A stretch of 64,000 bases of DNA from Fasciolopsis buskii (GCA_008360955.1 LUCM01010456.1:135816-199815), one strand, 5' to 3'. Counted from the first letter of the stretch, positions 1 to 12,861 are shown. Notes: generated by a model from the sequence alone, not told the origin. A program made the numbers and translations.

Positions 1-700
1 CATCATCTATTGATCTCCAGATGGCTTCGTACACTTCTTGGGGGAAACCCAAAATAAGGCACGTTATGGTAGACGAGTGTTCGCCATACGCAACACGTGA
101 CCCAACCCCAACCAGCGTAGTCTACTAAGTTTCATACGCTGAAACAAGCTATTCTCAGAAGTGGCGCCCAATACCATATTCCTAACCTCAATATTACTCA
201 CTCGGTCACTCCATCCAATCCTAGCCATACTACGTAAACATCGGTTGTCGAAAACCTCCAACCGACGAACATCGCCCACACGCATACTCCATGTCTCGCA
301 ACCGTACAACAGAACTGAACGCACTGCAGCGACATTTCAACTTCAGTGAAATATCAGGCTGACGCCACAAATACTTCGATCCATCGTAAGCTGCCCGAGC
401 TTTGGATATACGCGTGTTTTCCTCCGCTGCCGAGCTACGATCTTTGGACAGGCAGCTGCCAAGGTAGGTGAAACGGTCCATAATGGTTAGTTCCTCCCCG
501 CTCAGCATCAAGTTTGGTACTGCTGCCCTCTAGTCCTGCAACAGCAATTCGCGCTATGAAGGTGCAAAGCACAAGCCAAACCACAATACAGACTATTGAA
601 GGATTCGGCTACATACCTTGTCCGCTTTCCCAGTCGGGCATGAGACTGTCGAATGAACATAGTGGCTGTTATCATTGGTCTACTAGTCAATCGGCAGAAG
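1..700 (-). mobile_element. Decayed LINE (non-LTR retrotransposon), reverse transcriptase C-terminal part
   Basis: Broken reverse-transcriptase reading frames run on the minus strand. Between about 511 and 230 the translation includes the RFTYLGSCLS block, and between 324 and 64 it includes LLYGCETW, followed by a VFDNRCLR block and the RLRWLGHVLRM-type end. Upstream, to about 600, a third frame interrupted by stops reads a CFAPS.. LLLQD segment that normally precedes the YLGS block. The order matches the thumb and post-RT end of LINE elements common in flukes. Frames are shifted and carry stops, so the copy is dead. It may extend left past the window edge. The clade (RTE-like or CR1-like) is not settled from this fragment. 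Confidence 0.85.
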
Positions 701-3399
701 ATCGGTCAACACTGAAGACACTGGCTTTTGGTCATAGAAGAATAGTGTTCGCTAGTCATTTTGTCTGACCATCGCGGAATGACGGGAACGTAATAGAATT
801 ACCAAGTACTAGCCTAGGAAAGAGGACCTAACGTGTGTCCGGTTCAATTCAACAGCTACGGAAAGAAATGCGGCTAACACACAATCAGATAACAAGGCCA
901 TTGCTCTTGTTGGTGAATATCTGAAGCCCTTAAAATGGATCTGCTATACTTTCCGAAAGACGAATTAGTATTGTACGATATACATGGGCTAGTTAAAAGC
1001 ATAAAATGCGGACAAAATATGGAAAAGCTAAAAACTCCTCTTGTTTGGAGATCAGAAAGAATAGAATCCAAAAAGCTACTTCAACCCTTCGGATAAGAAC
1101 GAGCTCTCTTTCACCCTAACCGGAATTCGTACCAACAAAGAAACTGCATGATTTCGATATGAGTTGACAAGAGAAAGGTTGAATCTGAATTTTCCACCGA
1201 TTACTGAATGCAAGGAAACGTTAGGAGAAAATATTCGAAAGCTTCGGGTGGGTTTTGCATGAATTTTTACTAGAAGATGTTTCATAGGCCCCGATACATG
1301 GAGCGGAATGCATTGTTGAAAACCGCATCTAGTGGAATGCATAAAACACGAATGATAGTCTCAACCAATTTGAATATCTTTCTTGGTCTTGGCTTACATT
1401 GCAGATTTCTAGCAATCCGGCTCTTAATAAAAAGAACGCCAGTAAGTAACGAGAAGTCAAGAAAGTTCTTATTTTTTCCATACACAATATAACAAAAATT
1501 AATAAGTCAAAACGAGGGGAACCCAGTGGTAGAAAAAAGGGGTAGTGACAGATCGCTTAGTACCAAACGGTATCAGTATGTGAATAAAATTGGTTTGAAA
1601 GTCATCGTGAATTGGTGCTTTTTGGAACACCCGGAAGACTGGATTCCGGTGACACGGACTGTCCCCATGGCTGATTGTTCATGAGAGTAAGAAAAACGAG
1701 AGAAGTGACGAAAAGGTATTCGTGACATTTACATGTGTGTAGATGAATTCCATTTTTGAGAAAAATTTCCAAAGTTCAAATATCTTCTCAAAAAATCTGA
1801 TTGCTTTAAAATGGACCGGGAAAGCACGGCATCATCATTAAGCTTAGAAAGTAGCACTGAGAAAATCATTGAGAAATAATAAGTAGAGAAATGATACAAA
1901 AAGGAACATTGTTGTGAAAAACTCTAGTTTTGTTGAAGCCTACTTTGATCGAATACAGCTAGGAGGACATAAAAATCCGATATGTCATGTCCTATGACCA
2001 GTCTGAAAGCTAATATCAGAACAGTTCACTGTCAATTGAAGGTGTAACTTCACGAGATTTTGGCACAATCCGGTGGCCAATTTCAGCTTTTGCAATCTGG
2101 CTGTAAATAATTCTTGATGATAAGGAGAACCTATGTCGATAAATCCAAGTGAGGTTGACAGAGAACGCAATAAATTGAGGTGTAGATGTTGCATTTAGAG
2201 CATTTACTCTCAGAATATCCGTTTTACTGTTTTCGCACATGAAGTGATGAATAGTACTTGGGCACTCAAGCAACTTGCGTAAAAGTTGGGGCACCATTCT
2301 GCGAGACTTCATCTACACCTCAGACGTATTCAGGCTGAACCGTCAGCCGAAGGATTCGTGAAGATCATGTGATAAATCTGGCACTTAGCAAGGGCCACCC
2401 AGAATCAACACGAAAAGAGGATGGACACAAACTCGCATGCCTGGGTGTAGACTGGTCATACACGCATACCCGTAGTTGTCCACTAGATCGACCTGCGATC
2501 GTCAACGCGTGCGTGTGGATATGTCAGCCGGATCAGCCCTCACGCGATGACGAGAGCGAGAGTGCTCTCACCAGGACGGATATAGCGGACGCCAACAGAC
2601 TGGCGCGTGCACCACTAGATCTATACTATTTCAAGATTTAGTCAAGGAAAAATAACGCTGAGATGAGAAACTATGGATTGAATGTGAGAAATTGCAAGCT
2701 TAATTTGAGAACTAGCGGGGTTGGGAAATTTTGCCCTCCCTGGCAAATCTCATTGACCTTTTGTGCATGTCACTCAGCGGCCTGTGATTGGTCACCTGTC
2801 TTCTCACTCTCCTTATGAAAAAAACCAAGACCTCAAACTCGCACAAATCTCCGACCTACAGAGCACCACACTCCAATGACCTCCGTCCATTAGCACGGAT
2901 GATCTAGGAATGAAATCTTTCTTAGGTCATTTTACAATGAATAAGAGGAGACACTTGAGAAATCATGAGCTGGTGAATGATGTGCTCACTGGACCGATGA
3001 GATTCACCAGGGGATATCGAGATTTACCATTCCCACTTGATCTCGTAAACTTTTTGATATCCAATTTACAGTGTCTAATTTCAGCATTACTTTTTATGAA
3101 TTTAATGTTATAGTATCACTTCTAACGAACACGATTTATACCTACTTCTTGGGCTTGATTAATGTTCTTTCTAGTCCCGGACGCTCACTTCCAGTGAATA
3201 ACTGTAGGTGTGGATGTGGAATCAAGACTTACACCGTGGATATCAATAGTATGAAAAAATATTCGAAGTAAGAAGTTATATTTGGGCTACTAAATCCACG
3301 TAGAACATATCGCAACCTCCCGTGATCAGGCAGCCTTTCTTCGATTCATCTTATAATGCTTAGCAGCTACCTAACAGAGACGGAACGGCACTTTGGAGG
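701..3399. other. Unassigned intergenic DNA with a CpG-rich patch
   Basis: No reading frame here looks like a real gene; those present are short, overlapping and without recognisable domains. The part at 2440-2640 is locally rich in CpG (about twenty in 200 bases), unlike its flanks. It could be part of an old transposon or LTR, but I see no boundary that proves it. Confidence 0.5.
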
Positions 3400-5215
3400 G
3401 TGATTTTCTGTTCCAGTCCATCTCACCGTCAAAGGGGGCCATCTCATCCGAGTTAGTTCTGATAACTGTTTCTAGTCCACACCTGTGGACTTGGATCATG
3501 CTCTGATCCGTGCTCGAATTATTTTGCGCTTAGTCTATGGTTACACCAGTACAAAAGCCACTTGTCATGCGCACGTGATCTTAGACGAGTACCACCCGAA
3601 TAAAATTCCAATGAAGACTCCCAATCAGCAAAACGCCCAGGATCGGGGCAAATATTGGGAGCAGATCTAGGAAGCTTTGTACTTAGTGGTAAGTGCTACA
3701 CACAACCTCTTGCCACAAAAACCAGAGAAACGATGGATATCCTCGACTTTAGCTGCTCTGTTAGATACTGGCAGATCCGTTCCTCCACATTCAAAATCTT
3801 ATGAGGGGTTCAAGTTCCTGATAAGTTAGCTGACCAAGAGTCTGAGAAATGACCAGGTGCATTGGTGGATAGGTAGGTTAAGAGAAACTGGAAATGATGC
3901 GGCTACCGGAAATAGTGGTAGTTTCCAGTTCCGGTGCAGCAGAGATCCGATGCTAATGATTCCTTACAAGGATGAAGCAAATTTACAGTGATTCAATGAG
4001 AGTGATGAAGGAAACTGAATTTATTAGAAGGCATAGGGCAGCTGTACTATATAAGCCGACGCCATTTTTCCTCAAGCATCATGGAAAGGTGTTAAAATCG
4101 GGGTAAGAAAAACTCCTGAGGTAAATCTGGGCAAGGGAATCAGAGCTTGTGGGGATTCACAAATTGATAGATTTTCATGTGAAAGTGTAGCAGAGGAAAT
4201 AATTTAGTAAGCATTGAACCCAAACTACTCGCGGGCATTATGAACCGTTGATTACCTGGTACTCGCGTAATGTGCATGCGTGAGAACCAATCCGGTCGCT
4301 CTCCCGATTGAGTTGTATTGACCACAATCTCATTCTGTGAGAGATCTCAGAGCACAGACACGTATTATGTCAAACCACGGTGTCTGCACTTCTTGATTAG
4401 AAAGTGGTGTTCGACTAAGTCGATCGCCCAATTTGCGGCGGTCTTTCACTGAAGAGTGCGTCACAAAAAGTCCTTTCGCTCATACTATCCGCATGCGAAC
4501 AGACGAGGCCGAGTTCACACTCATGGTGATTGTTCAGAAGAGATCGCCGCAAGGTGTCTCTTTCGTCAGGGCTGCTCTCTTCTGCATTTTCATTTCAGTT
4601 TTATGGCCGAAAGGACGATGGCGATAACCTGATCCTCATGTGAGAATAATGCCACTGATATTCGTTCACACCAGAAATTGTCTGACCTAGAACATGCGGA
4701 CGATGCTTTGCAAATGAGTGAAGATTCATATAAGTTGCAGCTTCTTCTCGATCACTTGAATGACGGTGCAGTTATGTTTGGTATACGTTTTGCCCAGTCG
4801 AAGTGTAAAATATTGTTCCACCGCTGGATTGGCTCAAAGCCGAACCCCGCTCTTCCAGGGCACGAATTGGGTGAGCTCATCAAATTTAATTACTTCGATA
4901 GTTGTATCCCATCTGATACTCGTACAACAGAAGAAGTGTCCTCACGCATGCATATGAACCGATTGATATTTCTTATTTCGAGGTATCTATGGAGTCAACG
5001 GGACATTTGATTATCGGTCAGAGTTCGAGTATACCTGACAGTAATGAAGTCGGTGTTTATCGACGGCTGCGAAACAAGGCCGTTGAGAATAGAAGATATG
5101 GGAAGACTTTCTGTATTTAAACACCGTTTTTCTCGTAGTATTGGTTGAATGTGGTGAGAGAATTTCGTGAGTAACTCATAAATTGGGCATAATTTATTGG
5201 GTTCTAGGAACCAGT
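3400..5215 (+). mobile_element. Decayed LINE, endonuclease end plus reverse transcriptase
   Basis: At 3420-3670 the plus strand encodes an endonuclease C-terminal block with the DHALIRARIILRL signature, typical of the apurinic-type endonuclease of fluke LINEs. After about 0.7 kb of unreadable linker, RT remnants resume at about 4440. A QGC-type segment at 4555-4600 is shifted relative to its flanks. A longer open stretch at 4678-5010 reads the DLEHADDALQMSED palm block (A-D-D catalytic pair), then FAQSKCKILFH and a WIGSKPN segment. From 5010 to about 5215 a degraded GCET and VFKHRFSRSIG tail follows. Order and strand agree with one element about 1.8 kb long with internal losses. Frameshifts and stops make it inactive. 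Confidence 0.8.
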
Positions 5216-6109
5216 GTTTAGAATAGCTGCTGAATAAGAATACACTAAGATAGTTGTGATGTTTCGCACGTGCCCTCAGAACGTGTGCCTCGTAGTACGC
5301 TGTTCTTCGAGGCGGATGATGGTTGGACGATGATCCGAGTGGTCAGTCGACTATATGGTTTTACTGGTTTGTGTAAGCTCAATTGAACCATCGCATTGGC
5401 GTCTACGGGATCTGTTGTAGCGAAGATTAGAGGCAGTATGTGATTTGACTGAATACCAAATTCAGTGGCATTCTCGCATTCAAAATCTTCCTCCCTCTGT
5501 ATGAATTTTGATAGCTTTATTAGCACCTGAAGGATTTCGTTCTCTGTCAGTATAAAACTTTCCGTTGTGACGCCTCCTATCTGTTTCTGTCTTCTCTCTA
5601 TTCTGGTCTGCATGCGGTCAAATTGGCATTTGTCAGTTGGCTTTGGATGCACGTCATTCAGTCTGTGCATACAGGCCCGGATGAAGATAAAGCTTTTTTC
5701 TTTCTTACCTGCTCTGATCTCTGTTGTACCATCCTGGCTCCTTCTTCACAACCAGGATTTTCTGATTGTCTGCCAGACGGATTCTCCTCTGGCGTTAAGA
5801 CATACGAGTTTGGAAGTCATATGCTGACCGCGGCTTTGTGATCGCCCAAGCTCATAGGTGCTCGTAAGTAACCGATTTCCATGTCAAGTATGTTAAAACA
5901 ACGCGTGAGTATGTGCTCGGTGGTTGAGTAAGATTCCCTGAGATTGATAACGGATTGTATGGTGCACAAAATCCTTATCATTGGGTAGTCCATTGCCTAA
6001 ATATATTCATAAATGTTCAACTCAATTTTTACGTTCTTTAGATGTCGGTCGCATGAATAACATTGAAAGGAGATTTAACCCAAACACTTGAACATCGCCT
6101 GCGTGCGAA
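5216..6109. other. Unassigned DNA
   Basis: Open stretches at 5245-5670 (minus) and 5567-5841 (plus) overlap each other on opposite strands and show no recognisable domain. I do not support them as genes. Confidence 0.4.
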
Positions 6110-6260
6110 ACAAAATCATTTGTTGCCAACGATCAAAATCACGTTTCCACCTAAAGATCGCGGGCTCGATTCCTTTCACTGCCGGTCAAAATACCAACTG
6201 GCAGTCCTTTGATGGCCGCTGCCGCCTTTACGAAAACGGCTTAGAGTGAGGAAGCAGAAA
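6110..6260 (+). mobile_element. Degraded tRNA-headed SINE copy
   Basis: A B-box-like GGGCTCGATTCC at about 6162-6173 is followed by a CCGGTCAAAATACCAACTGG stretch and a GGCAG..CCTTTGATGGCCGCTG segment. These match in order the B box, the CCGGCCAACTT junction and the GGCAGCCCTCTGCTGGCC body of the better copies. The A box and tail are poor. Confidence 0.5.
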
Positions 6261-7710
6261 GGACATTCGTCAATTGAACTTTTCGAACTTTTCGTGACCA
6301 AGAAGTCCGCCGGTAAAGGGCTTACAAATATTAAGGGAGGAAACTTTCGCATACTCAACATACATATCCGGTGTAGTGTGGTCGTGAATGAGTGAAGAAA
6401 AGTTCTAACCCCCGGGGAAGAACACTAACTAACATATCCATTGTAGCAGTAGTGTAGACACATACTTGTCTGTTCCCCGGGGGAACTATTTACCCAGTCG
6501 ATAAAAATCCTTATAATCCGCAGCTTTTATTTTGTCTAAGCTACAAATGAGATCAGGCTATGCCTGTCCCGAACTACCGGACTTATTTTGTGATTGCATT
6601 CGTTTCAATCCAGATGTTCATTGATAGTTCTTGCAAAAACGACACAAATAATGATGCATTGTGAAAAAACTAGTGGCTTCAATGTCAGCGACAAATCAAA
6701 TCGAACTATTATCAGTCTATACGTTAATGTCGTTGGCATGTCACTTAAAAACTATTCTTAGAGCATTTATCAAAAGTCCCGCTTGGGTACAAAATTGAAG
6801 CAGACATCAACATCAGTGACTGCCAAACTCCTGTGAAGTTAGTCGAACAAAACACGGGCTTGGAATCAGATCGATTGCAGGCCGAGGATGAGCACAGAGT
6901 CAGCCGAGCATCCCAGTCTGCCAAATGATAGAATGTGATCTGATTTTGTGACCCTCTCAGAGGGGTAATATTCGATATGAAAACTAAAGAATAAACTATG
7001 AGCCACTTAGACGGAGGAAAATCGGCCAGAGAACTTTATCATGCATGTACCTACATAGACAATTTGTCTGTGCGAAATAAACGAAACTGTCGCGTTAAGC
7101 GGCCAAAAGGCATGTGATCATCCTCGATGTACTGGGCAGATTGGGATTGAACTAGAGTCGAGACGACTGACTGAAGGCGCAGAGTTGGCGTTCTTGACAA
7201 ACGCGATTTTGAAACACCACTAAATTTAACAGATATAAATTGGTAATTCGTAGGAAGATCCGAGGTAGATAGTCAGCAATCCTTGTAGTAGGTAGAAAGT
7301 TAAGATATTCGAAGGGCAGTTAGTCTACTTGTGTTGGTCGCTCATTAGGTCATATGAAAACTAAGTTGTTTGACCGACTATTGTTTGCATTACAAGTGCA
7401 TGTGTACCCACAATGACGAATTTGGCCAAGGTCGGTCATTGGATTTATGTTGATCGTTTCCCCAGTCGGAGCAAAATGAAGTCATCCATATTGGAAGCCG
7501 ATTTTGGGGCTCAGCTGAGAAGCCGTGATTTCAAGCTGACGGGAAATTTGACTCTTTCCTAACGGAGGTCTAGATGTAATTTTAGTTGAGTGCAGAAGTA
7601 AAGATCTACTTTCCGCAACGAACACGGAATTGGTGTGTTAGTAGTAGTCGATTATATTTTTTCATAAAATTATTCATCATGCGACACCAACTGCCAACGC
7701 ACCGACAAGA
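6261..7710. other. Unassigned DNA
   Basis: I see no gene, RNA gene or recognisable mobile element here. Confidence 0.4.
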
Positions 7711-7770
7711 AAGCACAGACATTTTGTGCAGATGTTTCGTCGTTATTAGGACTCATCAGCGGCACATATC
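7711..7770 (-). ncRNA. Hammerhead ribozyme candidate (type I layout), family 2
   Basis: On the minus strand the canonical core is complete. CUGAUGA occupies 7759-7753. Stem II is GUC with GAC (7752-7750 with 7741-7739) around an 8-base loop. GAA is at 7738-7736. Stem III pairs ACAU (7735-7732) with AUGU (7722-7719) around a 9-base loop, and C17, the expected cleavage base, is 7718. Stem I is weak: a G-U and a C-G pair, then two more pairs only if one U bulges. Hammerheads of this layout are known in fluke SINE-like repeats and in Penelope-like elements. The core is intact, but stem I makes activity uncertain. Confidence 0.6.
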
Positions 7771-7794
7771 CCAATCTGGAAGGCAAAGCCAAGA

Positions 7795-7865
7795 CGAACG
7801 ACTGTGAGTCAAACACACTGTTGAGAATCCCAAACAAAGATGAAACGGCAGTACGGTGCATCCAT
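7795..7865 (+). ncRNA. Hammerhead relic, family 2, inverted partner of 7711-7770
   Basis: On the plus strand CUGUUGA (7818-7824; A6 changed to U) is followed by an AATCCCAAACAAAGAT segment and GAAACGGC. This lines up with the CUGAUGA, stem II and GAAAC parts of the copy at 47795-47855, and both continue into a GTACGGTGC/GTACAGTGC segment. The altered core base and poor stem II predict no cleavage. It lies about 25 bases from an oppositely oriented copy. Confidence 0.4.
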
Positions 7866-9302
7866 GTATTTCAATTTTTAGGACATGCTTTACACATGAG
7901 TGCAGTTGAAGGGGCATGTTCTATAGCCACTACGACCCATGTTACAGGATAGGGGAATACCGACATACGGGACCTTGAAACTTTGAATGACAGAACCAAA
8001 TAAAGGTCACATTAAGTCAGGTAGGTAACGAATCGGGCGACTGCGAGTAGTCGTCTACCGCCAGAGTAACCGTGGCACCTGGAATTCGAACCTCGGCTGA
8101 GCTTTGGTATCATGTGGTGTAATTTCATGAAAGTCAGAATTATGTATGAGGCTTATACTCTGGGATTCGTGTAAGTCGGTAGACCGGCTCAGAAAGATCT
8201 GGTTTGGAAAGCGGCTTACCTTGGCACTTCGGCAAGTTGGTCAAAATCTATGCGAAATTGCATACAGCAAATTCCAACTGAACCACAGACTTTGAAAGGG
8301 ACAACGTTATTGCCGCCATTTGTGAGTATCTACGGTTTAATAAATCTCAAGCCACACTAGTTTCAACGCAGCGAAATCGAACCAGTTATTCTCCGTTACC
8401 TTATCTAGGAAAGCAACAAATCTTTTGGATTTCTTGTCGTGAATCCATGCTATCCGGATGAAATAAAATTGTATCTTACTGGGTGCTTGGATAAACACCG
8501 TGCAGCTTTGGAGCCCAGATGGGTTACAGATCAGCAAGTAGCCGAATGTTTACCGAGAAGAGTTGGAGTTGACCCCAGTGGTTCGCCTAATTCTTCTTGA
8601 GTTTCCTCTTTATTGCAATTGGTTCTCGGGTTATTTGGCTTCGTAAAATTCCTTGGGACACAGGTTAGCTTGATTGCCACCTAGCATTCGAATCTCAATC
8701 CATGGGTTTCCGCAGTATTGTCAGTCACTTAGGAGCCAAACACTCTAACGTTAACGTTTCTTGTAACTGGTTAGTAGCTTTGTACAGTGGTTTAAGGTCT
8801 AACGGTCATTGATCCGTGACGACCTTTGTAGCGTAGGCTGCTGGAAATCTTGTTAACGTCCAAATTTAGCGCTCGCAGTGAAAGCAACATGCATAAATTG
8901 ACTAAAATGAAATAGATCTCTAATGTACAAAAAGTTGGTATGAAAAGCTGTCGCTCTATCTTTTAGCGGTACAATTCGTGTTCATTGAACTGACGCCATT
9001 CGTTCGAAAATTCTAGTTCTCAGAATATGTGGGAACACAGATGATGACTCTACAAATCAGGTCACCATATTTTGTGGAATGTAACTCAGCAATCTACAAG
9101 AAAGACTTGGGCAATCTATTGGAAATCCATGTATGGTTGAACTGTTATGGTTCAGAGGATCATCAATGATCGGTTTTCCAGTAAAACGCAATTTTTGCCG
9201 ACGACAGTTCATTGACTCACGGAATCAAGCATTCACTTTACCCAATTCACAATCACGGTTGACAACATGCTACTGCCCTGAGCTACGGACCCACACACAA
9301 AA
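7866..9302. other. Unassigned DNA
   Basis: No convincing gene. A minus-strand B-box-like GGTTCGAATTCC at 8080-8091 suggests a further, heavily decayed tRNA-derived repeat, but no A box or tail could be matched. Confidence 0.35.
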
Positions 9303-9480
9303 TTGGCTGGCGGTGGCCACGAGGATAAGGTCATGGCGTTTGGACGTGAAGGTCACGGGTTCGAATCCTCCCACCACCGGCCAACTTCTGGTCGTTGCCC
9401 CTTTCCTGTAAATTGATATACATTGTTGTTTCATTAATAAAAGAAGTAAAAGATGAAAGATAAAGAAAAGGTAAGAGATG
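9303..9480 (+). mobile_element. tRNA-headed SINE, one of the best preserved copies
   Basis: The head starts near TGGCTGGCGGTGGCCACGAG (A-box region) and has a perfect B box GGTTCGAATCC at 9358-9368, as in an RNA polymerase III tRNA promoter. The B box is followed by CCACCACCGGCCAACTT. The copy ends in an AT-rich tail with ATACATTGTTGTTTCATTAA and then AAAGAAGTAAAAGATG. The same tail is present in reverse at 38865-39055, 44466-44625 and 55905-56085. The GGCAGCCCTC body seen in those copies is shortened here. Confidence 0.75.
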
Positions 9481-12334
9481 AAAAGATACACTGTCAGTGA
9501 ATAGCGTCAGAAAAATTAAGTTCAAAGCCAAAGTGTTATCTATGACATTTTTAATGTATATATGTATACATGTGCATTACAAATGGAGCTTTCTGGACAT
9601 ACCACAAATCTCGACGAACACCGATCATTGGATTAAGTTATCTACCTTAATCTCAATTTCCATAAAATGACGGATAAATGCAGGATCATGAAGGTGATTA
9701 AATCAAATGCTCATAAACACGGTAGTGTGCCAACTTAATTTACGCAGAAAATCAATGTAAACTGTACAGCATGCTCCCAGGCGATGGATAGGACATGCAA
9801 GTACCGTGTTAAGCGTGCCTAACGACCTTGCGTGAGTTCAATTCCGGCTAACATCACACACGTCTAAGGTCATTTCAACAGGCTCGGATTAACATTCTTT
9901 CTTGTCACTCTCCGCTACGAAAAAAATAGTAATAAGGGGTGTAATATTTAGAATACAATCCATAAACCATTCGGATTGAGATCAACGCTGCTTTACTAAT
10001 GGGATATCGAAACGTTTCAATTGAACATTCTTCTAGCAAGGTGTGATGTAAACAAAAATAAACCCACATAACTATATGCACCCACATGCAAATGCTATTT
10101 CAGATGTCAGACACCACCTGATTTCAAAACAGATTTCAGGTCGCCCATTCCTCGTGAAATTCCTTCCTTCGATATACGAGTAACTAAATTGGCATCATAT
10201 CACATGCACGGATGTAAACCAACAAAAACAAAGCACGCGCACTGTCATACGGTATTCATAATTTCTGATGTATTGGTTGAAAAGATCGACGAAATATTTT
10301 TGCACTCGATCACTTTCCCCTTGTTTCATCTTTAATAATCAACAACCATAAATAAATAAAGACTCCCAACCAGATCGCCCGTGCATGAAACCTATTGCAC
10401 TTCAGTTCACTAATAGAAGCATTGTAGTTAAAAACCGTACAATTTTCCCAACATCACAAGCGAATGTTTTTTCCTCTCACACTGGATTCGCTTGTGAATG
10501 GTTTCTCATTTAACTCCCCCGTCCGTACATGATTTGTAGGTGCTGATAGGAATATCTTGACCGCCACCAAAGCAAGAAGACTGCCATTTGTTATTTTTAC
10601 CTTGGTGACTATCGATCGAGTTTTGAATAACAGTTTTATTTCATTTATGAAATATTCTCTGTTGAAGTTCATGTAAGCAGAAGACTGATTTGCTTGTGAT
10701 TTTTTTTCGAAGAAACTATCTGGGCAAATGTATCAATAGTTTGGTTTGGAACTCTAAGCATGTAATTCAACCTTGTGAGGTGGTATAAACCAATGGATCA
10801 GTCACTTGAACGTGTCTGATAACCGGTGCACATCATCTACCTACTTACGGGTGGAGAAAAACGAAATAAATTTGATTTGCAAAATCATTTTACTAGAATC
10901 AGATAGGGATTACAATGTGCACATTGCTCGTTGGCAGCCTCAGTAATCGGGAATATTAGAATTGTGCTAGCCGGAGTCAAAAGTGGAGATTCTTTCTCGT
11001 CCAATCGATGGATAAAGATGCTGTAAGCCTCTGGAATGAACGTCAGGTCAACGGGTAAAGATCAGATTCAGTGTAGTCCAAATCAAGGTGAAATCCAAGT
11101 TGCTATAGCAATATTTGCAACGAAGTTGTCAACTGTACGACAGTCAGAGTGTTCTTTTTAGGCCCTTAGTGCTCCAAATCGCAATGAGGAATCCCTATAG
11201 GCTAAAGCAGACCAAATGTTAGAACAAGACTAGGATTCCCATAGCGTGTCAAACACATATCAGGGAGTTGTAATTCATGCTCGAATCAATGATGACCGTC
11301 CGGTTCAACAGGAATGATAAAAATCAGCTGGTACGATAGAAAACAATGACCAGTATGAGTTACAAAAAGGCCAATGAATTCTAAGCGAACGGTGACTGTT
11401 CCAAAACGTTTCAATGGTTGATTCGTTTCGTCTTTTGATCCATTTACAGAATATTTCATCAAGTCCTGGTGGTTGAGCTTGGCATCCAGACCATCTTCAT
11501 CATTGTTTCATCACCAGAAAAGGTGATATGGTTAGTGACGGGATGCACACTTTTCTTGAGATTGCAATATCTCTCACGTTTTCGCTTGCGTAACACAACT
11601 TTGGCTGACTGATCGTGGTCTGTTGTGTGATCTGATGCCTAAACAGATATCTGTCAATCAGGAACGCCATACATCACAACTCCATCTGTGTGCTCATTTA
11701 AGTTAGGAAGTTATTCGTTTTATAGCTCATTTTGGGTGTGCCCTAACCGTTGAGCGAAATGGCGGAATTTATCGACGAAATATAAATATTCTACTTTGGC
11801 GAATAAGGTGCTTGTAATTCGTTGTGTCTTCGACCTATTCTGATTACCATTCTATTTTTTCGATCGGTCCATTTTTGCTAACCCAATAAGATGGGAAATG
11901 GTCAGAAAATAGGTTTCGCTTGAAAATTGCCCCCGTGAGATTTTATATGTATTTTTATCCAGTTTAAAAGTGCACGGATAGTCAAAGAATGTCTCTACTG
12001 ACAAAAACTGCGCCTTCAATTGATCCCAGTTGGGAATCGTAGCCGGATTCACTCGGTCAGGTTACATAAATAAGCTTCCACCTGATCCCGAGGCCTACCG
12101 CATTGCCGCGGTGCCGGCGTCATGAACTGGTACGATATGTGCATTTAGTTAAGCGAAGCAACCTGCCAATAGGCTTACTTCATAACGCGTTTGGAAGTGT
12201 ATAGAGCTGTCATGGAGAACTGTGACTTCCACCCTGCCTTTAAGCACGTTTACCAGTTACACAGTCCATCGTCTATTGTGTGCACAATTGGAAACACATT
12301 CACGAGTGTAAATCTAACTGTGTTCATATTTGTG
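9481..12334. other. Unassigned DNA
   Basis: No gene or named element supported. A weak GAGTTCAATTCC B-box-like site lies near 9834-9845. Confidence 0.4.
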
Positions 12335-12337
12335 TAC

Positions 12338-12370
<33 letters not shown>

Positions 12371-12371
12371 C
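12335..12371. repeat. Compound (TA)n(TG)n microsatellite
   Basis: An alternating TA run is directly followed by an alternating TG run. Confidence 0.95.
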
Positions 12372-12861
12372 ATACGTGCAAATGTGTGCACACTACATGC
12401 ATTCATACATGGACACAGACATACGATGGGCACCATTTCATAATATCACGGGTTATTCTTATAATTACAATATTTTAAACAGAAAAGATTATTTCCGATT
12501 TAATTCCTCCACAGTGGTTGGCACAAACAGCAAAAATTTCGTTCATGAATAAGACTTAAAAACGACCAATGCTGATAAGATATCATGATATATTTTCAAT
12601 TTCATTTTTGATATATTGGCTGTCAAATCTTCATTCGTAAATTTGATTTATGGAGAATTTATTCCCCTCGTCTTATTGCTGACATGCATCTGTGACATCT
12701 GGTTTGTTAGAAATCGTCACCACTACTTATCTACCGTGCAAATCCTTGGCTGGATCTAGAAATTGGATTGAACAAATAACATGCTTCTGCTTGCCAGAAA
12801 ACGACCCAGACAAAGTATTTTTATAAGTGACAGTTGCCCAAGCTTTTTCAGAGTGCATAGT

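Noticed and set aside
2369..2900. Solo LTR
   Set aside because: No paired TG..CA ends, target duplication or second copy could be found in the window.
8030..8100. SINE copy at GGAATTCGAACC
   Set aside because: Only the B-box-like site matches; head, body and tail could not be aligned.
9303..9372. Functional tRNA gene at the GGTTCGAATCC site
   Set aside because: I could not fold acceptor, D and anticodon arms around the B box, and the same sequence recurs with a SINE tail in other copies.
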